Source: Streptomyces wuyuanensis (lineage in GTDB: Bacteria > Actinomycetota > Actinomycetes > Streptomycetales > Streptomycetaceae). From it: DNA of 64,000 nt. The notes beneath the pieces were generated by a model. It did no database searches, was not told the DNA's origin, and was given only the letters and a program-made list of their open reading frames with translations. Positions 1 to 8,828 of this stretch are shown piece by piece (the first letter of the stretch is position 1; each line of letters opens with the position of its first letter). The stretch lies in the NCBI RefSeq assembly GCF_900103455.1, contig NZ_FNHI01000025.1, positions 1 through 64,000 on the forward strand, in the 5' to 3' direction. A program made the translations under genes and the position numbers.

Positions 1-197
1 GCCGGCCACGTGTAGCCCGGCTTCTCGGTGTACGTGTCGAAACCGGGTTCGAAGTCGTGGACGACGAACCGGAGCTTCTTGCGTTCGGGGGCCGCGATGT
101 GGACCTCGTAGCCCTCCTCGCGCAGCCGCTGGTACGGGTACAGGACCTCCAGGGACTCGGCTGCGTCGCCGGTGACGATCAGGATCTTCACGCTCAT
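1..197 (-). CDS. DJ-1/PfpI family protein, N-terminal part (gene runs off the window)
   Basis: Only the first 65 codons or so are present. The peptide begins MSVKILIVTGDAAESLEVLY and continues with LREEGYEVHIAAPERK. This is the first beta strand and Rossmann-like core of the DJ-1/PfpI (class I glutamine amidotransferase-like) family. The catalytic cysteine region lies outside the window, so neither protease nor chaperone or deglycase activity can be judged. The ATG at 197 is chosen because a GGGGAG Shine-Dalgarno sequence sits upstream on the minus strand. It is transcribed away from the glutamate dehydrogenase gene, with a 481-nt shared upstream region. Confidence 0.75.
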   Translation of the reverse strand, partial: MSVKILIVTGDAAESLEVLYPYQRLREEGYEVHIAAPERKKLRFVVHDFEPGFDTYTEKPGYTWP

Positions 198-678
198 GGC
201 TACTGCTCCCCTGTATGGATTTGTCGGCCTTGGGCCCTTCAAGGGCCAACCTGCCCCCCGCGCGGCAGTTTGCCAAGAGGCCACGTGTCGCTGTCCAGAC
301 TGTCAAACTTCCGGCCCCGCTTTTGTACACATACGGCTCATGACGGGTCCGGGGTGAGGGGCGATAGCCTTGGACGCGTGATCAGCGCGATACGCCGAGG
401 GGGCAGCGAAGCCCCCTGGAGGCACCGCCCAGCGGCAGCTGGGGGACCGCGCCCGGTACGCCACAGTGGCCGGGTGCGAGCTGATCTTCCCTGCGGACCC
501 GAGTTCGCTCGGGGCCCGCGTGGTCACCTCCCGGGCCGGACGCCCACATCGGCCGATTTCGGTCCGGACATCTCTCATCCCGGCATAGCGTCGATACCGA
601 GCGGAGACCCCGCGTCGTGGCGTTGTGTCATCTTTTCCACCTACGTCACGCAACGGCGCGCGACAGGAGCCAGAGGAC
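198..678. other. 481-nt divergent intergenic region
   Basis: This gap lies between the DJ-1-like gene and glutamate dehydrogenase. It contains the double hairpin at 398-443, listed separately. Reading frames across it are shadows with no ribosome binding site or recognisable family. A convincing -35/-10 pair for the dehydrogenase was not found. Confidence 0.6.
398..443. repeat. double-hairpin, REP-like palindromic element
   Basis: There are two adjacent perfect hairpins. The first pairs AGGGGGC at 398-404 with GCCCCCT at 411-417 around a six-base loop. The second pairs CCCAGC at 428-433 with GCTGGG at 438-443 around GGCA. The 10-base linker is itself GC-rich. The paired-hairpin layout in an upstream region resembles the short palindromic repeats dispersed in Streptomyces intergenic DNA. 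Whether it is multicopy cannot be seen from one window. An attenuator for the downstream dehydrogenase is an alternative. Confidence 0.4.
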
Positions 679-3600
679 ATGCAGACCAAGCTGGACGAAG
701 CCAAGGCCGAGCTGCTCGACAGGGCGGCCCGGGTAGCTGAGCACAGCCCGGGCGGGGGGCAACTTCCGACTGGGTCCGACAGCGGGGAGCGCCCTGACCG
801 GGACCACATCCTCGCGTTTCTCCAGCGCTACTACCTGCACACCGCACCCGAGGACCTCACCGACCGCGACCCCGTCGACGTCTTCGGAGCAGCCGTCTCG
901 CACTACCGCCTCGCGGGGAACCGTCCGCAGGGCACGGCCAACGTCCGGGTGCACACCCCGACCGTCGAGGAGAACGGCTGGACGTCCAGCCACTCGGTCG
1001 TCGAGGTCGTCACCGACGACATGCCCTTCCTCGTCGACTCGGTCACCAACGAGCTGTCCCGCCAGGGCCGCGGCATCCACGTGGTGATCCACCCGCAGAT
1101 CGTGGTCCGCCGCGACGTCACCGGGAAGATGATCGAGGTCCTCAGCGGCGAGCCGAACGCTGCCGCAATGCCGCACGACGCGCTCGTCGAGTCCTGGATC
1201 CACGTCGAGATCGACCGTGAGACCGACCGGGCCGACCTCAAGCAGATCACCGCCGACCTGCTGCGCGTCCTGTCCGACGTGCGCGAGGCCGTCGAGGACT
1301 GGGAGAAGATGCGCGAGGCGGCGCTGCGGATCTCCGAGGAGCTGCCGCGGGAGCCCATCGCGGACGATCTGCGCGAGGAGGAGGTCGACGAGGCACGGGA
1401 GCTGCTGCGCTGGCTCTCCGACGACCACTTCACGTTCCTCGGCTACCGCGAGTACAACCTGGTCGACGGCGACGCCCTGTCCGCCGTCCCCGGCACCGGT
1501 CTCGGCATTCTCCGCTCCGACCCGCACCACACCGGCGACGACGCCCACGGCCACCCGGTGAGCCCCTCGTTCAACCGGCTGCCCGCCGACGCCCGGGCCA
1601 AGGCCCGCGAGCACAAGCTGCTGATCCTGACCAAGGCCAACAGCCGCGCCACCGTGCACCGCCCCAGCTACCTCGACTACGTCGGGGTGAAGAAGTTCGA
1701 CGCCGAGGGCAACGTCATCGGCGAGCGCCGCTTCCTCGGCCTGTTCTCGTCTGCCGCGTACACCGAGTCCGTGCGCCGGGTCCCGGTCATCCGCCGCAAG
1801 GTGACCGAGGTCCTCGACGGCGCGGGCTTCTCGCCCCACAGCCACGACGGCCGCGATCTGCTGCAGATCCTGGAGACGTACCCGCGCGACGAGCTGTTCC
1901 AGACGCCCGTCGACGAGCTGCGCTCGATCGTCACGTCCGTCCTCTACCTGCAGGAGCGGCGCCGGCTGCGGCTGTACCTGCGCCAGGAGGAGTACGGCCG
2001 CTACTACTCGGCCCTCGTCTACCTGCCGCGCGACCGCTTCAACACCACCGTCCGCGAGCGGCTGACCGGGATCCTGAAGGAGGAGCTCGGCGGCACCAGC
2101 GTCGACTTCACCCTGATGAGCACCGAGTCGGTGCTCACTCGGCTGCACTTCGTCGTCCGCGTCCCGTCCGGCACCGAGCTGACCCATCTCACCGACGCGG
2201 ACAAGGAGCGCCTGGAGTCGCGGCTGGCCGAGGCCGCCCGCTCCTGGGCCGACGGCTTCACCGAGGCGCTGAACGCCGAACTGGGCGAGGAGCGCGCCGC
2301 CGAGCTGGCCCGCAAGTACGCCAGCGCCTTCCCGGAGGGCTACAAGGCCGACCACTCGCCGCGCGCCGCGGTCTCCGACCTGGTGCACCTGGAGCAGCTG
2401 ACCCGGTCCGGCAAGGACTTCTCGCTGTCCCTGTACGAGCCGGTCGGCGCCGCGCCCGGCGAGCGCCGCTTCAAGATCTACCGCTTCGGGGAGCAGGTCT
2501 CCCTCTCGGCCGTGCTGCCGGTCCTCAACCGCCTCGGCGTCGAGGTCATCGACGAGCGGCCGTACGAACTGCGCTGCGCGGACCGCACCCACGGCTGGGT
2601 CTACGACTTCGGGCTGCGGATGCCGACCGCGTCCGGCAACGGCGGGGAGTACCTGGGCGACGACGCCCGCGAGCGGTTCCAGGAGGCCTTCTCGGCCGTG
2701 TGGACCGGGGCCGCCGAGAACGACATGTTCAACTCGCTGGTGCTGCGCGCCGGGCTCACCTGGCGCGAGGCGATGGTGCTGCGCGCCTACGCCAAGTACC
2801 TGCGGCAGGCCGGCTCCACCTTCAGCCAGGACTACATGGAGGACACGCTCCTCAACAACGTCCACACCACGCGGCTGCTGATCAACCTGTTCGAGGCCCG
2901 GATGGCCCCGGACCGCCAGCGGGCCGGCACGGAGCTGACGGACGCCCTGCTGGAGGAGCTGGACGCCGCGCTGGACCAGGTCGCCTCGCTCGACGAGGAC
3001 CGCATCCTGCGCTCCTTCCTCACCCTCATCAAGGCCACGCTGCGCACCAACTTCTTCCAGGAGGCGGGCGGCGGCACCTGGCACAGCTACGTGTCGATGA
3101 AGTTCGACCCGCAGGCCATCCCCGACCTGCCGGCGCCGCGCCCGGCGTACGAGATCTGGGTGTACTCGCCGCGGGTCGAGGGCGTGCACCTGCGGTACGG
3201 CAAGGTCGCCCGCGGCGGTCTGCGCTGGTCCGACCGGCGCGAGGACTTCCGCACCGAGATCCTCGGCCTGGTCAAGGCGCAGATGGTGAAGAACACCGTC
3301 ATCGTGCCGGTCGGCGCCAAGGGCGGATTCGTCGCCAAGCAGCTCCCCGACCCGTCCGTGGACCGCGAGGCATGGCTGGCGGAGGGCATCGCCTCCTACC
3401 GGACGTTCATCTCGGCGCTGCTCGACATCACCGACAACATGGTGGGCGGCGAGGTCGTGCCGCCGCACGAGGTGGTGCGCCACGACGGCGACGACACGTA
3501 CCTGGTCGTCGCGGCCGACAAGGGCACGGCGACGTTCTCCGACATCGCCAACGAGGTGGCGATCGCCTACAACTTCTGGCTGGGCGACGCCTTCGCCTCC

Positions 3601-5622
3601 GGTGGCTCGGCCGGTTACGACCACAAGGGCATGGGCATCACCGCCCGCGGAGCCTGGGAGTCCGTCAAGCGGCACTTCCGCGAGCTCGGCCACGACACGC
3701 AGACCCAGGACTTCACCGTGGTCGGCGTCGGCGACATGTCGGGTGACGTGTTCGGCAACGGCATGCTGCTCTCGGAGCACATCCGGCTGGTCGCGGCCTT
3801 CGACCACCGTCACATCTTCATCGACCCCGACCCGGACGCGGCCGTCTCGTACGCCGAGCGCCGCCGGCTGTTCGAGCTGCCCCGGTCCTCGTGGGCCGAC
3901 TACGACACCGAGCTGCTGTCGCCGGGCGGCGGCATCCACCCCAGGACCGCCAAGTCGATCCCGGTCAACGCGCATGTCCGCGAGGCCCTCGGCATCGAAC
4001 CCGGGGTCACGAAGCTGACGCCGGCCGAGCTGATGAAGGCCATCCTCCAGGCGCCGGTGGACCTGCTGTGGAACGGCGGCATCGGCACGTACGTCAAGGC
4101 GTCGAGCGAGTCCAACGCCGACGTCGGCGACAAGGCGAACGACGCCATCCGCGTCAACGGGGAGGACCTGCGGGTCAAGGTCGTCGGCGAGGGCGGCAAC
4201 CTGGGCCTGACCCAGCTCGGCCGCATCGAGTTCGCGCGCGGCGGCGGCCGGGTCAACACCGACGCCATCGACAACAGCGCCGGCGTGGACACCTCCGACC
4301 ACGAGGTGAACATCAAGATCCTGCTGAACGGCCTGGTCGCCGAGGGCGACATGACCGTGAAGCAGCGCAACAAGCTGCTCGCCGAGATGACGGACGAGGT
4401 CGGCAAGCTTGTCCTGCGCAACAACTACGCGCAGAACGTCGCCCTGACCAACGCCGTCGCGCAGTCGCCCAGCCTGCTCCACGCCCACCAGCGCTTCATG
4501 CGCCGGCTGGGCCGGGAGGGCGCGCTGGACCGGGCGCTGGAGTTCCTGCCGAACGACCGGCAGATCCGCGAGCTGCTCAACAACCGGCACGGCCTGTCCC
4601 AGCCCGAGCTCGCCGTCCTGCTCGCCTACACCAAGATCACGGTGGCGGAGGAGCTGATCGGCACCTCGCTCCCGGACGACCCGTACCTGCGGGGGCTGCT
4701 GCACGCGTACTTCCCGAAGCCGCTGCGGGAGCAGTTCGCCGAGGCCGTCGACGGTCACGCGCTGCGCCGCGAGATCGTCACGACCGTCCTGGTCAACGAC
4801 ACCGTCAACACCGGCGGTTCGACCTTCCTGCACCGGCTCCGCGAGGAGACCGGGGCGTCGATCGAGGAGATCGTCCGGGCGCAGACCGCGGCCCGCGCGA
4901 TCTTCGGCCTCGGTGAGGTGTGGGACGCCGTCGAGGCGCTCGACACCAGGGTGGCCGCCGATGTCCAGACCCGGATGCGGCTGCACTCGCGCCGCCTCGT
5001 CGAGCGCGGCACCCGCTGGCTGCTCGGCAACCGGCCGCAGCCGCTGGAGTTGACGGAGACGATCGAGTTCTTCGCCTCCCGGGTCGAGCAGGTGTGGGCC
5101 GAGCTGCCGAAGATGCTCAGCGGCGCCGACCTCGAGTGGTACGAGGGGCTGCTGGAGGAGTTCACGACCGCGGGTGTCCCGGAGGAGCTGGCCACGCGGG
5201 TCGCCGGATTCTCGTCGGCCTTCCCGACGCTCGACATCGTGGCCATCGCCGACCGGATGGGCAAGGACCCGCTCGCCGTCGCCGAGGTGTACTACGACCT
5301 GGCCGACCGGCTGCGGATCACCGAGCTGATGGACCGGATCATCGAGCTGCCGCGGGCCGACCGCTGGCAGTCCATGGCCCGTGCCTCCATCCGCGAGGAC
5401 CTCTACGCCGCGCACGCCGCGCTCACCGCGGACGTCCTCGCCGTGGGCAACGGGGCCTCCACGCCCGAGCAGCGCTTCAAGGCGTGGGAGGAGAAGAACG
5501 CGTCGATCCTGGGCCGCGCCCGGATGACGCTGGAGGAGATCCAGGGATCGGACACGTTCGACCTGGCGAACCTCTCGGTCGCCATGCGGACGATGCGCCA
5601 GCTGCTGCGTACGCCCAGCTGA
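679..5622 (+). CDS. NAD-specific glutamate dehydrogenase, 180-kDa class
   Basis: The 1647-residue protein oxidises glutamate to 2-oxoglutarate and ammonium with NAD, feeding amino-acid carbon into the TCA cycle. Its length matches the large class known from Streptomyces and Proteobacteria, not the 450-residue enzymes. The catalytic core near residue 845 shows GGLRWSDRREDFRTE and IVPVGAKGGF, with the substrate-binding lysine context. A dinucleotide-binding segment VVGVGDMSGDVFGNG lies near residue 1014. The N-terminal half (about 1-700) is the regulatory ACT-like region of this class. The ATG at 679 follows GGAGCCAGAGGA; the frame opens further upstream to 625 without a better site. It is monocistronic, with a terminator hairpin 22 nt after the stop. 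Confidence 0.95.
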   Translation: MQTKLDEAKAELLDRAARVAEHSPGGGQLPTGSDSGERPDRDHILAFLQRYYLHTAPEDLTDRDPVDVFGAAVSHYRLAGNRPQGTANVRVHTPTVEENGWTSSHSVVEVVTDDMPFLVDSVTNELSRQGRGIHVVIHPQIVVRRDVTGKMIEVLSGEPNAAAMPHDALVESWIHVEIDRETDRADLKQITADLLRVLSDVREAVEDWEKMREAALRISEELPREPIADDLREEEVDEARELLRWLSDDHFTFLGYREYNLVDGDALSAVPGTGLGILRSDPHHTGDDAHGHPVSPSFNRLPADARAKAREHKLLILTKANSRATVHRPSYLDYVGVKKFDAEGNVIGERRFLGLFSSAAYTESVRRVPVIRRKVTEVLDGAGFSPHSHDGRDLLQILETYPRDELFQTPVDELRSIVTSVLYLQERRRLRLYLRQEEYGRYYSALVYLPRDRFNTTVRERLTGILKEELGGTSVDFTLMSTESVLTRLHFVVRVPSGTELTHLTDADKERLESRLAEAARSWADGFTEALNAELGEERAAELARKYASAFPEGYKADHSPRAAVSDLVHLEQLTRSGKDFSLSLYEPVGAAPGERRFKIYRFGEQVSLSAVLPVLNRLGVEVIDERPYELRCADRTHGWVYDFGLRMPTASGNGGEYLGDDARERFQEAFSAVWTGAAENDMFNSLVLRAGLTWREAMVLRAYAKYLRQAGSTFSQDYMEDTLLNNVHTTRLLINLFEARMAPDRQRAGTELTDALLEELDAALDQVASLDEDRILRSFLTLIKATLRTNFFQEAGGGTWHSYVSMKFDPQAIPDLPAPRPAYEIWVYSPRVEGVHLRYGKVARGGLRWSDRREDFRTEILGLVKAQMVKNTVIVPVGAKGGFVAKQLPDPSVDREAWLAEGIASYRTFISALLDITDNMVGGEVVPPHEVVRHDGDDTYLVVAADKGTATFSDIANEVAIAYNFWLGDAFASGGSAGYDHKGMGITARGAWESVKRHFRELGHDTQTQDFTVVGVGDMSGDVFGNGMLLSEHIRLVAAFDHRHIFIDPDPDAAVSYAERRRLFELPRSSWADYDTELLSPGGGIHPRTAKSIPVNAHVREALGIEPGVTKLTPAELMKAILQAPVDLLWNGGIGTYVKASSESNADVGDKANDAIRVNGEDLRVKVVGEGGNLGLTQLGRIEFARGGGRVNTDAIDNSAGVDTSDHEVNIKILLNGLVAEGDMTVKQRNKLLAEMTDEVGKLVLRNNYAQNVALTNAVAQSPSLLHAHQRFMRRLGREGALDRALEFLPNDRQIRELLNNRHGLSQPELAVLLAYTKITVAEELIGTSLPDDPYLRGLLHAYFPKPLREQFAEAVDGHALRREIVTTVLVNDTVNTGGSTFLHRLREETGASIEEIVRAQTAARAIFGLGEVWDAVEALDTRVAADVQTRMRLHSRRLVERGTRWLLGNRPQPLELTETIEFFASRVEQVWAELPKMLSGADLEWYEGLLEEFTTAGVPEELATRVAGFSSAFPTLDIVAIADRMGKDPLAVAEVYYDLADRLRITELMDRIIELPRADRWQSMARASIREDLYAAHAALTADVLAVGNGASTPEQRFKAWEEKNASILGRARMTLEEIQGSDTFDLANLSVAMRTMRQLLRTPS

Positions 5623-5643
5623 CCGGCCTCCCCGAGCGGGTGA

Positions 5644-5676
5644 AGGGGGCGTCCACCGTCGTGGTGGGCGCCCCCT
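5644..5676. terminator. bidirectional terminator between convergent genes
   Basis: A 14-base arm at 5644-5657 pairs with 5663-5676 with one mismatch, around a 5-base loop. It sits between the stops of glutamate dehydrogenase (5622) and the convergent mannosyltransferase (5683) and can serve both strands. There is no T tract, as is usual for GC-rich actinobacterial terminators. Confidence 0.75.
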
Positions 5677-5682
5677 GCCGCG

Positions 5683-6884
5683 TCAGACCGTGGCCGCCCA
5701 CAGTCTGCGGGCCGACAGCACCGCGGCGGCGAGGAGCAGGAGGTTGCGGACGAGGACGACCCCGCCGCCGACCGGGGTGACGTCGATGACGTCCTGGTAC
5801 AGCACCGGGTACGCGAGCGTGCTCAGCGCGGTCGCGGGCAGCAGCAGGAGCGCGACCGGGCGCTGGCTCGTGTGCCGGGAGGTGAGGCAGACCGCGGCCA
5901 GGCCGAGCAGCCAGATCAGGTACTGCGGGCTGATGACGCGGCTCGTGACGGTGAAGAGGAGGACGGCGCACAGCGCTGCGTCGAAGGGCGTGGCGTCCGA
6001 CCGGCGCCTCGCCCGCAGCCGCCAGAGCAGCAGCAGGAGGAAGGCGGCGGCCGTCAGCAGCAGACTGGCCCGGGCCACGGGCGTGACGTACGGGCCGGTG
6101 AACTCGAAGGCGCCGTAACGGTATTCGATCCGGCCCTCGCCGCCCAGCAGCCTGTTCAGCGCGAGCACGGAGCCGCCGAGCGACTCGACCTGGACGCCCC
6201 GGTCGCCCTGCTGCCGCAGGAAACCGAGCGGACCGGCGAGGCCGAGCGCGAGGGCGGCGACCGCGCCGATTGCCGCTGCCGCCGCCGAGGCCCAGGCCAG
6301 TCGGGTCGTCCTGCCGCGCGGTGTGCCGAGCAGGGTCAGGGCTGGCCACAGTTTGACCGCCGCGCCGAGCCCGGCGAGCGCCCCGCCGAGCCGGGGCCTG
6401 CGGTGCACTGCGAGCAGGGCCGGTACGGCGAGCGCGGTGACCTGGACGTCGTAGCGGGCGAGCGGGATGTGCATCAGCAGCGGCAGCCCACCCGTCCACA
6501 TCCAGACGCCGGGGCCGCCGGGGCCGCCGGCCCGGGCCAGGGCCGCGGTGACCACGGCGTCGGCGAGCAGCGCCAGTGCGGCGAAGGCCTGGAAGTAGGT
6601 CAGCCACGGGAAGAGGGCGGGGGCCAGGATCACCGCCCCCGCGCCGGGCGGGTACTGCCAGGTCGGATCGTCCGGGGGAAGGCGCCGCCGAGGAGTTGGC
6701 CGTACCAGCGTGCGTAGAGGACGTACACCTCGGTGGAGACGCCCCCGATGCCGATGTCGTCCGTCACGAGCAGGGCGGCCATCCCGAGCCGGGTCGCGAG
6801 CCAGACCCCGCAGAGGGCGAGGAGGGGGAGTACGGCGACCCGGGGGCCTGCCGGGGCGAGGGAGGGGGCCTGCTGGGTCGTCAT
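5683..6884 (-). pseudogene. GT87-type polyprenyl-phosphate mannosyltransferase, single-base frameshift
   Basis: The product resembles DUF2029/GT87 alpha-mannosyltransferases (PimE-like), multi-pass membrane enzymes using polyprenyl-phosphate mannose. The N-terminus starts at the ATG at 6884 and reads to LYARWYGQLLGGAFP. The sequence then continues as DDPTWQYPPGAGAVILAP in another frame down to the stop at 5683. The switch falls at a run of five G at 6674-6678 (CCCCC on the coding strand). One extra C would give FPPDDPTW and a single frame of about 400 residues, the family's usual size. This is either a real inactivating deletion or a homopolymer sequencing error. The C-terminal frame keeps many hydrophobic segments. 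It lies downstream of the TagGH-like exporter on the same strand. Confidence 0.7.
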
Positions 6885-6940
6885 CGACCCGCACCCTAGC
6901 CCTTTTTGTAGTGATTTCTTTGGTTTGCCCGGGGGTCTCG

Positions 6941-7774
6941 CTACTTCTTCCTGGTGAAGGCCTCGTACGCCGCGACGACCTCCTTGGCCGGGCCGTCCAT
7001 CCGCAGCGTCCCGGACTCCAGCCACAGCGCCCGGTCGCAGGTGGTGGTGATCGCGGAGTTGCTGTGGCTGACGAGGAAGACCGTGCCGGCCTCCTCGCGC
7101 AGTTCGGCGATCCGCTCCTGGCTCCGCCGCTGGAACCCGGCGTCGCCCGTGGCCAGCGCCTCGTCGATCAGCAGCACGTCATGGCTCTTGGCGGCGGCGA
7201 TGGAGAAGCGCAGCCTGGCGCCCATCCCGGAGGAGTACGTCCGCATGGGCAGCGAGATGAAGTCGCCCTTCTCGTTGATCCCCGAGAAGTCCACGATCTC
7301 GTCGTAGCGGGCGTGGACCTCGTCGCGGGTCATGCCCATCGCGAGGCCGCCGAGGACGACGTTGCGCTCGCCGGTCAGATCGCCCATCAGCGCCGCGTTG
7401 ACCCCGAGCAGCGAGGGCTGGCCGTGGGTGTAGATCCGGCCCCGGGCCGTCGGCAGCAGACCGGCGATCGCCTTCAGCAGAGTGGACTTGCCCGACCCGT
7501 TGGAGCCGATCAGCCCGATCGCCTCGCCCTTGTAGGCGGCGAAACTGACGCCCCTGACGGCGTGGACCTCACGGCCGCCGTCCTTGCGGGGGCGGCGGGA
7601 GAGGATGCGGCTCAGCGCGGCGGTGGCGGCGCCGCGGCCGGTCTTCGCGCCGTTGACCTTGTAGGTGATGTGGACGTCGTCCACCACGACGGTCGGGGTC
7701 CTGCCGGCCGCGGTGTCCCCTGCCCGGGTCGGGTCCGCCGGTCGCGCCGGCCGGTCGATCGTTGTCTCAGCCAC
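6941..7774 (-). CDS. ABC transporter ATP-binding protein, TagH/Wzt type
   Basis: This is the 277-residue nucleotide-binding subunit of an ABC-2 exporter for cell-surface polysaccharide or teichoic acid. Walker A is GSNGSGKST (about residues 90-98), the signature region is YSSGMGARLRFSIA (about 180-193), and Walker B is VLLIDEALATGD (about 200-211). The YSSGMxARL form of the signature is typical of polysaccharide and teichoic-acid exporters. An N-terminal tail of about 28 residues precedes VVVDDVHITYKV. The start overlaps the end of the permease gene by 8 nt, implying translational coupling. It lacks the long C-terminal carbohydrate-binding domain seen in some Wzt proteins, so substrate choice probably rests elsewhere. 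Confidence 0.92.
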   Translation of the reverse strand: MAETTIDRPARPADPTRAGDTAAGRTPTVVVDDVHITYKVNGAKTGRGAATAALSRILSRRPRKDGGREVHAVRGVSFAAYKGEAIGLIGSNGSGKSTLLKAIAGLLPTARGRIYTHGQPSLLGVNAALMGDLTGERNVVLGGLAMGMTRDEVHARYDEIVDFSGINEKGDFISLPMRTYSSGMGARLRFSIAAAKSHDVLLIDEALATGDAGFQRRSQERIAELREEAGTVFLVSHSNSAITTTCDRALWLESGTLRMDGPAKEVVAAYEAFTRKK

Positions 7775-8690
7775 GGCCGTACTGCTCCTCCGCCTTCCAG
7801 AAGTACACGAAGCCGCCCACTCCGAAGAGCACGGCCCAGCCGAGGGCGAGTGCCCAGACGTGCGGCGGCAACTGGGCCCTGGTGTAGCTGTCGATGAGCG
7901 CGAAGCGCACGAGGTCGATGTAGACGGCCACGGGATTGCACCGCAGGGCCAGGACGACCGCCTCGGGCAGCTCCATGCGCTTGAGCACCACGGGGATGCT
8001 CCACATCACGCCGGACACGTACATCCAGGTGCGCAGCAGGAAGGGCGTCAGCTGGGCGATGTCGGGGGTGCGGGCCGCGAGGCGGGCCACGGCCATCGCG
8101 ATCCCGGTGCTGAAGACGGCCTGGAGCGCGAGGGCGGGCACGGCCAGCAGCCAGGAGGGCTTCGGGAACTCGCCGAAGCACATGAGGATCACGGCCAGGG
8201 CGCCCATGGAGAACATCAGCTGCTGGAGCTGCTGCAGGGCTAGACCGATGGGGAGGGCGGCGCGCGGGAAGTGCAGGGCGCGTACGAGCCCGATGTTGCC
8301 CGAGACGGCGCGGGTGCCGGCTGTGATGGAGTTGGCCGTGAAGGTCCAGATGAACACGCCCGTCACCAGGAACGGCACGAAGTCCGGGACGTGCTTCGCG
8401 GTGTCCATGAGGATGCCGAAGATGAAGAAGTAGACGGTCGCGTTGAGCAGCGGGGTCATCAGCTGCCAGACCTGGCCGAGCTTCGCCTGGCTGTACTGGG
8501 CGGTCAGCCGCGCGGTGGCGAAGGCGGTGATGAAGTGCCGCCGGGACCAGAGCTGGGTGATGTACGTGCCGAGCGGCGGCCGCGCGCCGCTCACGGTCAG
8601 CCCGTGCCGGGCGGCGAGTTCGCCGAGGCTGAGGGAGTCCGCCGGTGGTGCTGTCGGCAGGGTGGTCGTCTGGCTGCTCACGCTGGTCAC
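7767..8690 (-). CDS. ABC-2 type polysaccharide/teichoic acid exporter permease, TagG/Wzm type
   Basis: The 307-residue integral membrane partner of the ATPase at 6941-7774. After a soluble N-terminus come motifs typical of ABC-2 export permeases: YSQAKLGQVWQLMTPLLNATVYFFIFG, then a series of hydrophobic segments ending near YFWKAEEQYGRG. Translation starts at a GTG at 8690. It is divergent from a TetR gene, and the 138-nt space between them carries a palindrome that could be the operator. With the neighbouring GT87, GT2 and methyltransferase genes, the pair likely moves a lipid-linked cell-wall glycopolymer across the membrane. Confidence 0.9.
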   Translation of the reverse strand: MTSVSSQTTTLPTAPPADSLSLGELAARHGLTVSGARPPLGTYITQLWSRRHFITAFATARLTAQYSQAKLGQVWQLMTPLLNATVYFFIFGILMDTAKHVPDFVPFLVTGVFIWTFTANSITAGTRAVSGNIGLVRALHFPRAALPIGLALQQLQQLMFSMGALAVILMCFGEFPKPSWLLAVPALALQAVFSTGIAMAVARLAARTPDIAQLTPFLLRTWMYVSGVMWSIPVVLKRMELPEAVVLALRCNPVAVYIDLVRFALIDSYTRAQLPPHVWALALGWAVLFGVGGFVYFWKAEEQYGRG

Positions 8691-8748
8691 TCGCTCGCTT
8701 TCGCCGGGGCCTGGGGAGGTGCGGCCGAAACGGCAACGTTGGGACGGA

Positions 8749-8767
8749 CCCGTATCGTCGCTACGGG
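8749..8767. promoter_or_regulatory. candidate TetR operator
   Basis: A perfect inverted repeat, CCCGTA at 8749-8754 and TACGGG at 8762-8767 with a 7-nt spacer, lies between the divergent exporter permease (start 8690) and TetR regulator (start 8829). Position and symmetry fit an autoregulatory TetR operator controlling both directions. This is inference from placement only. Confidence 0.4.
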
Positions 8768-8828
8768 GAGACTAGGGCGATCCACGTCGCAACGCAACCG
8801 TCTCGTCGTCACGGGTATGCTCCTGGCC

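Noticed and set aside
646..5415. A 1589-codon open frame antisense to glutamate dehydrogenase
   Set aside because: It is a GC-bias shadow: the sense frame has a complete family match, and the antisense product is low-complexity without domains or a ribosome binding site.
5683..6894. Two separate genes instead of one frameshifted mannosyltransferase
   Set aside because: The two frames join at a homopolymer into one conserved membrane-protein sequence; neither half has its own start signal at the junction.
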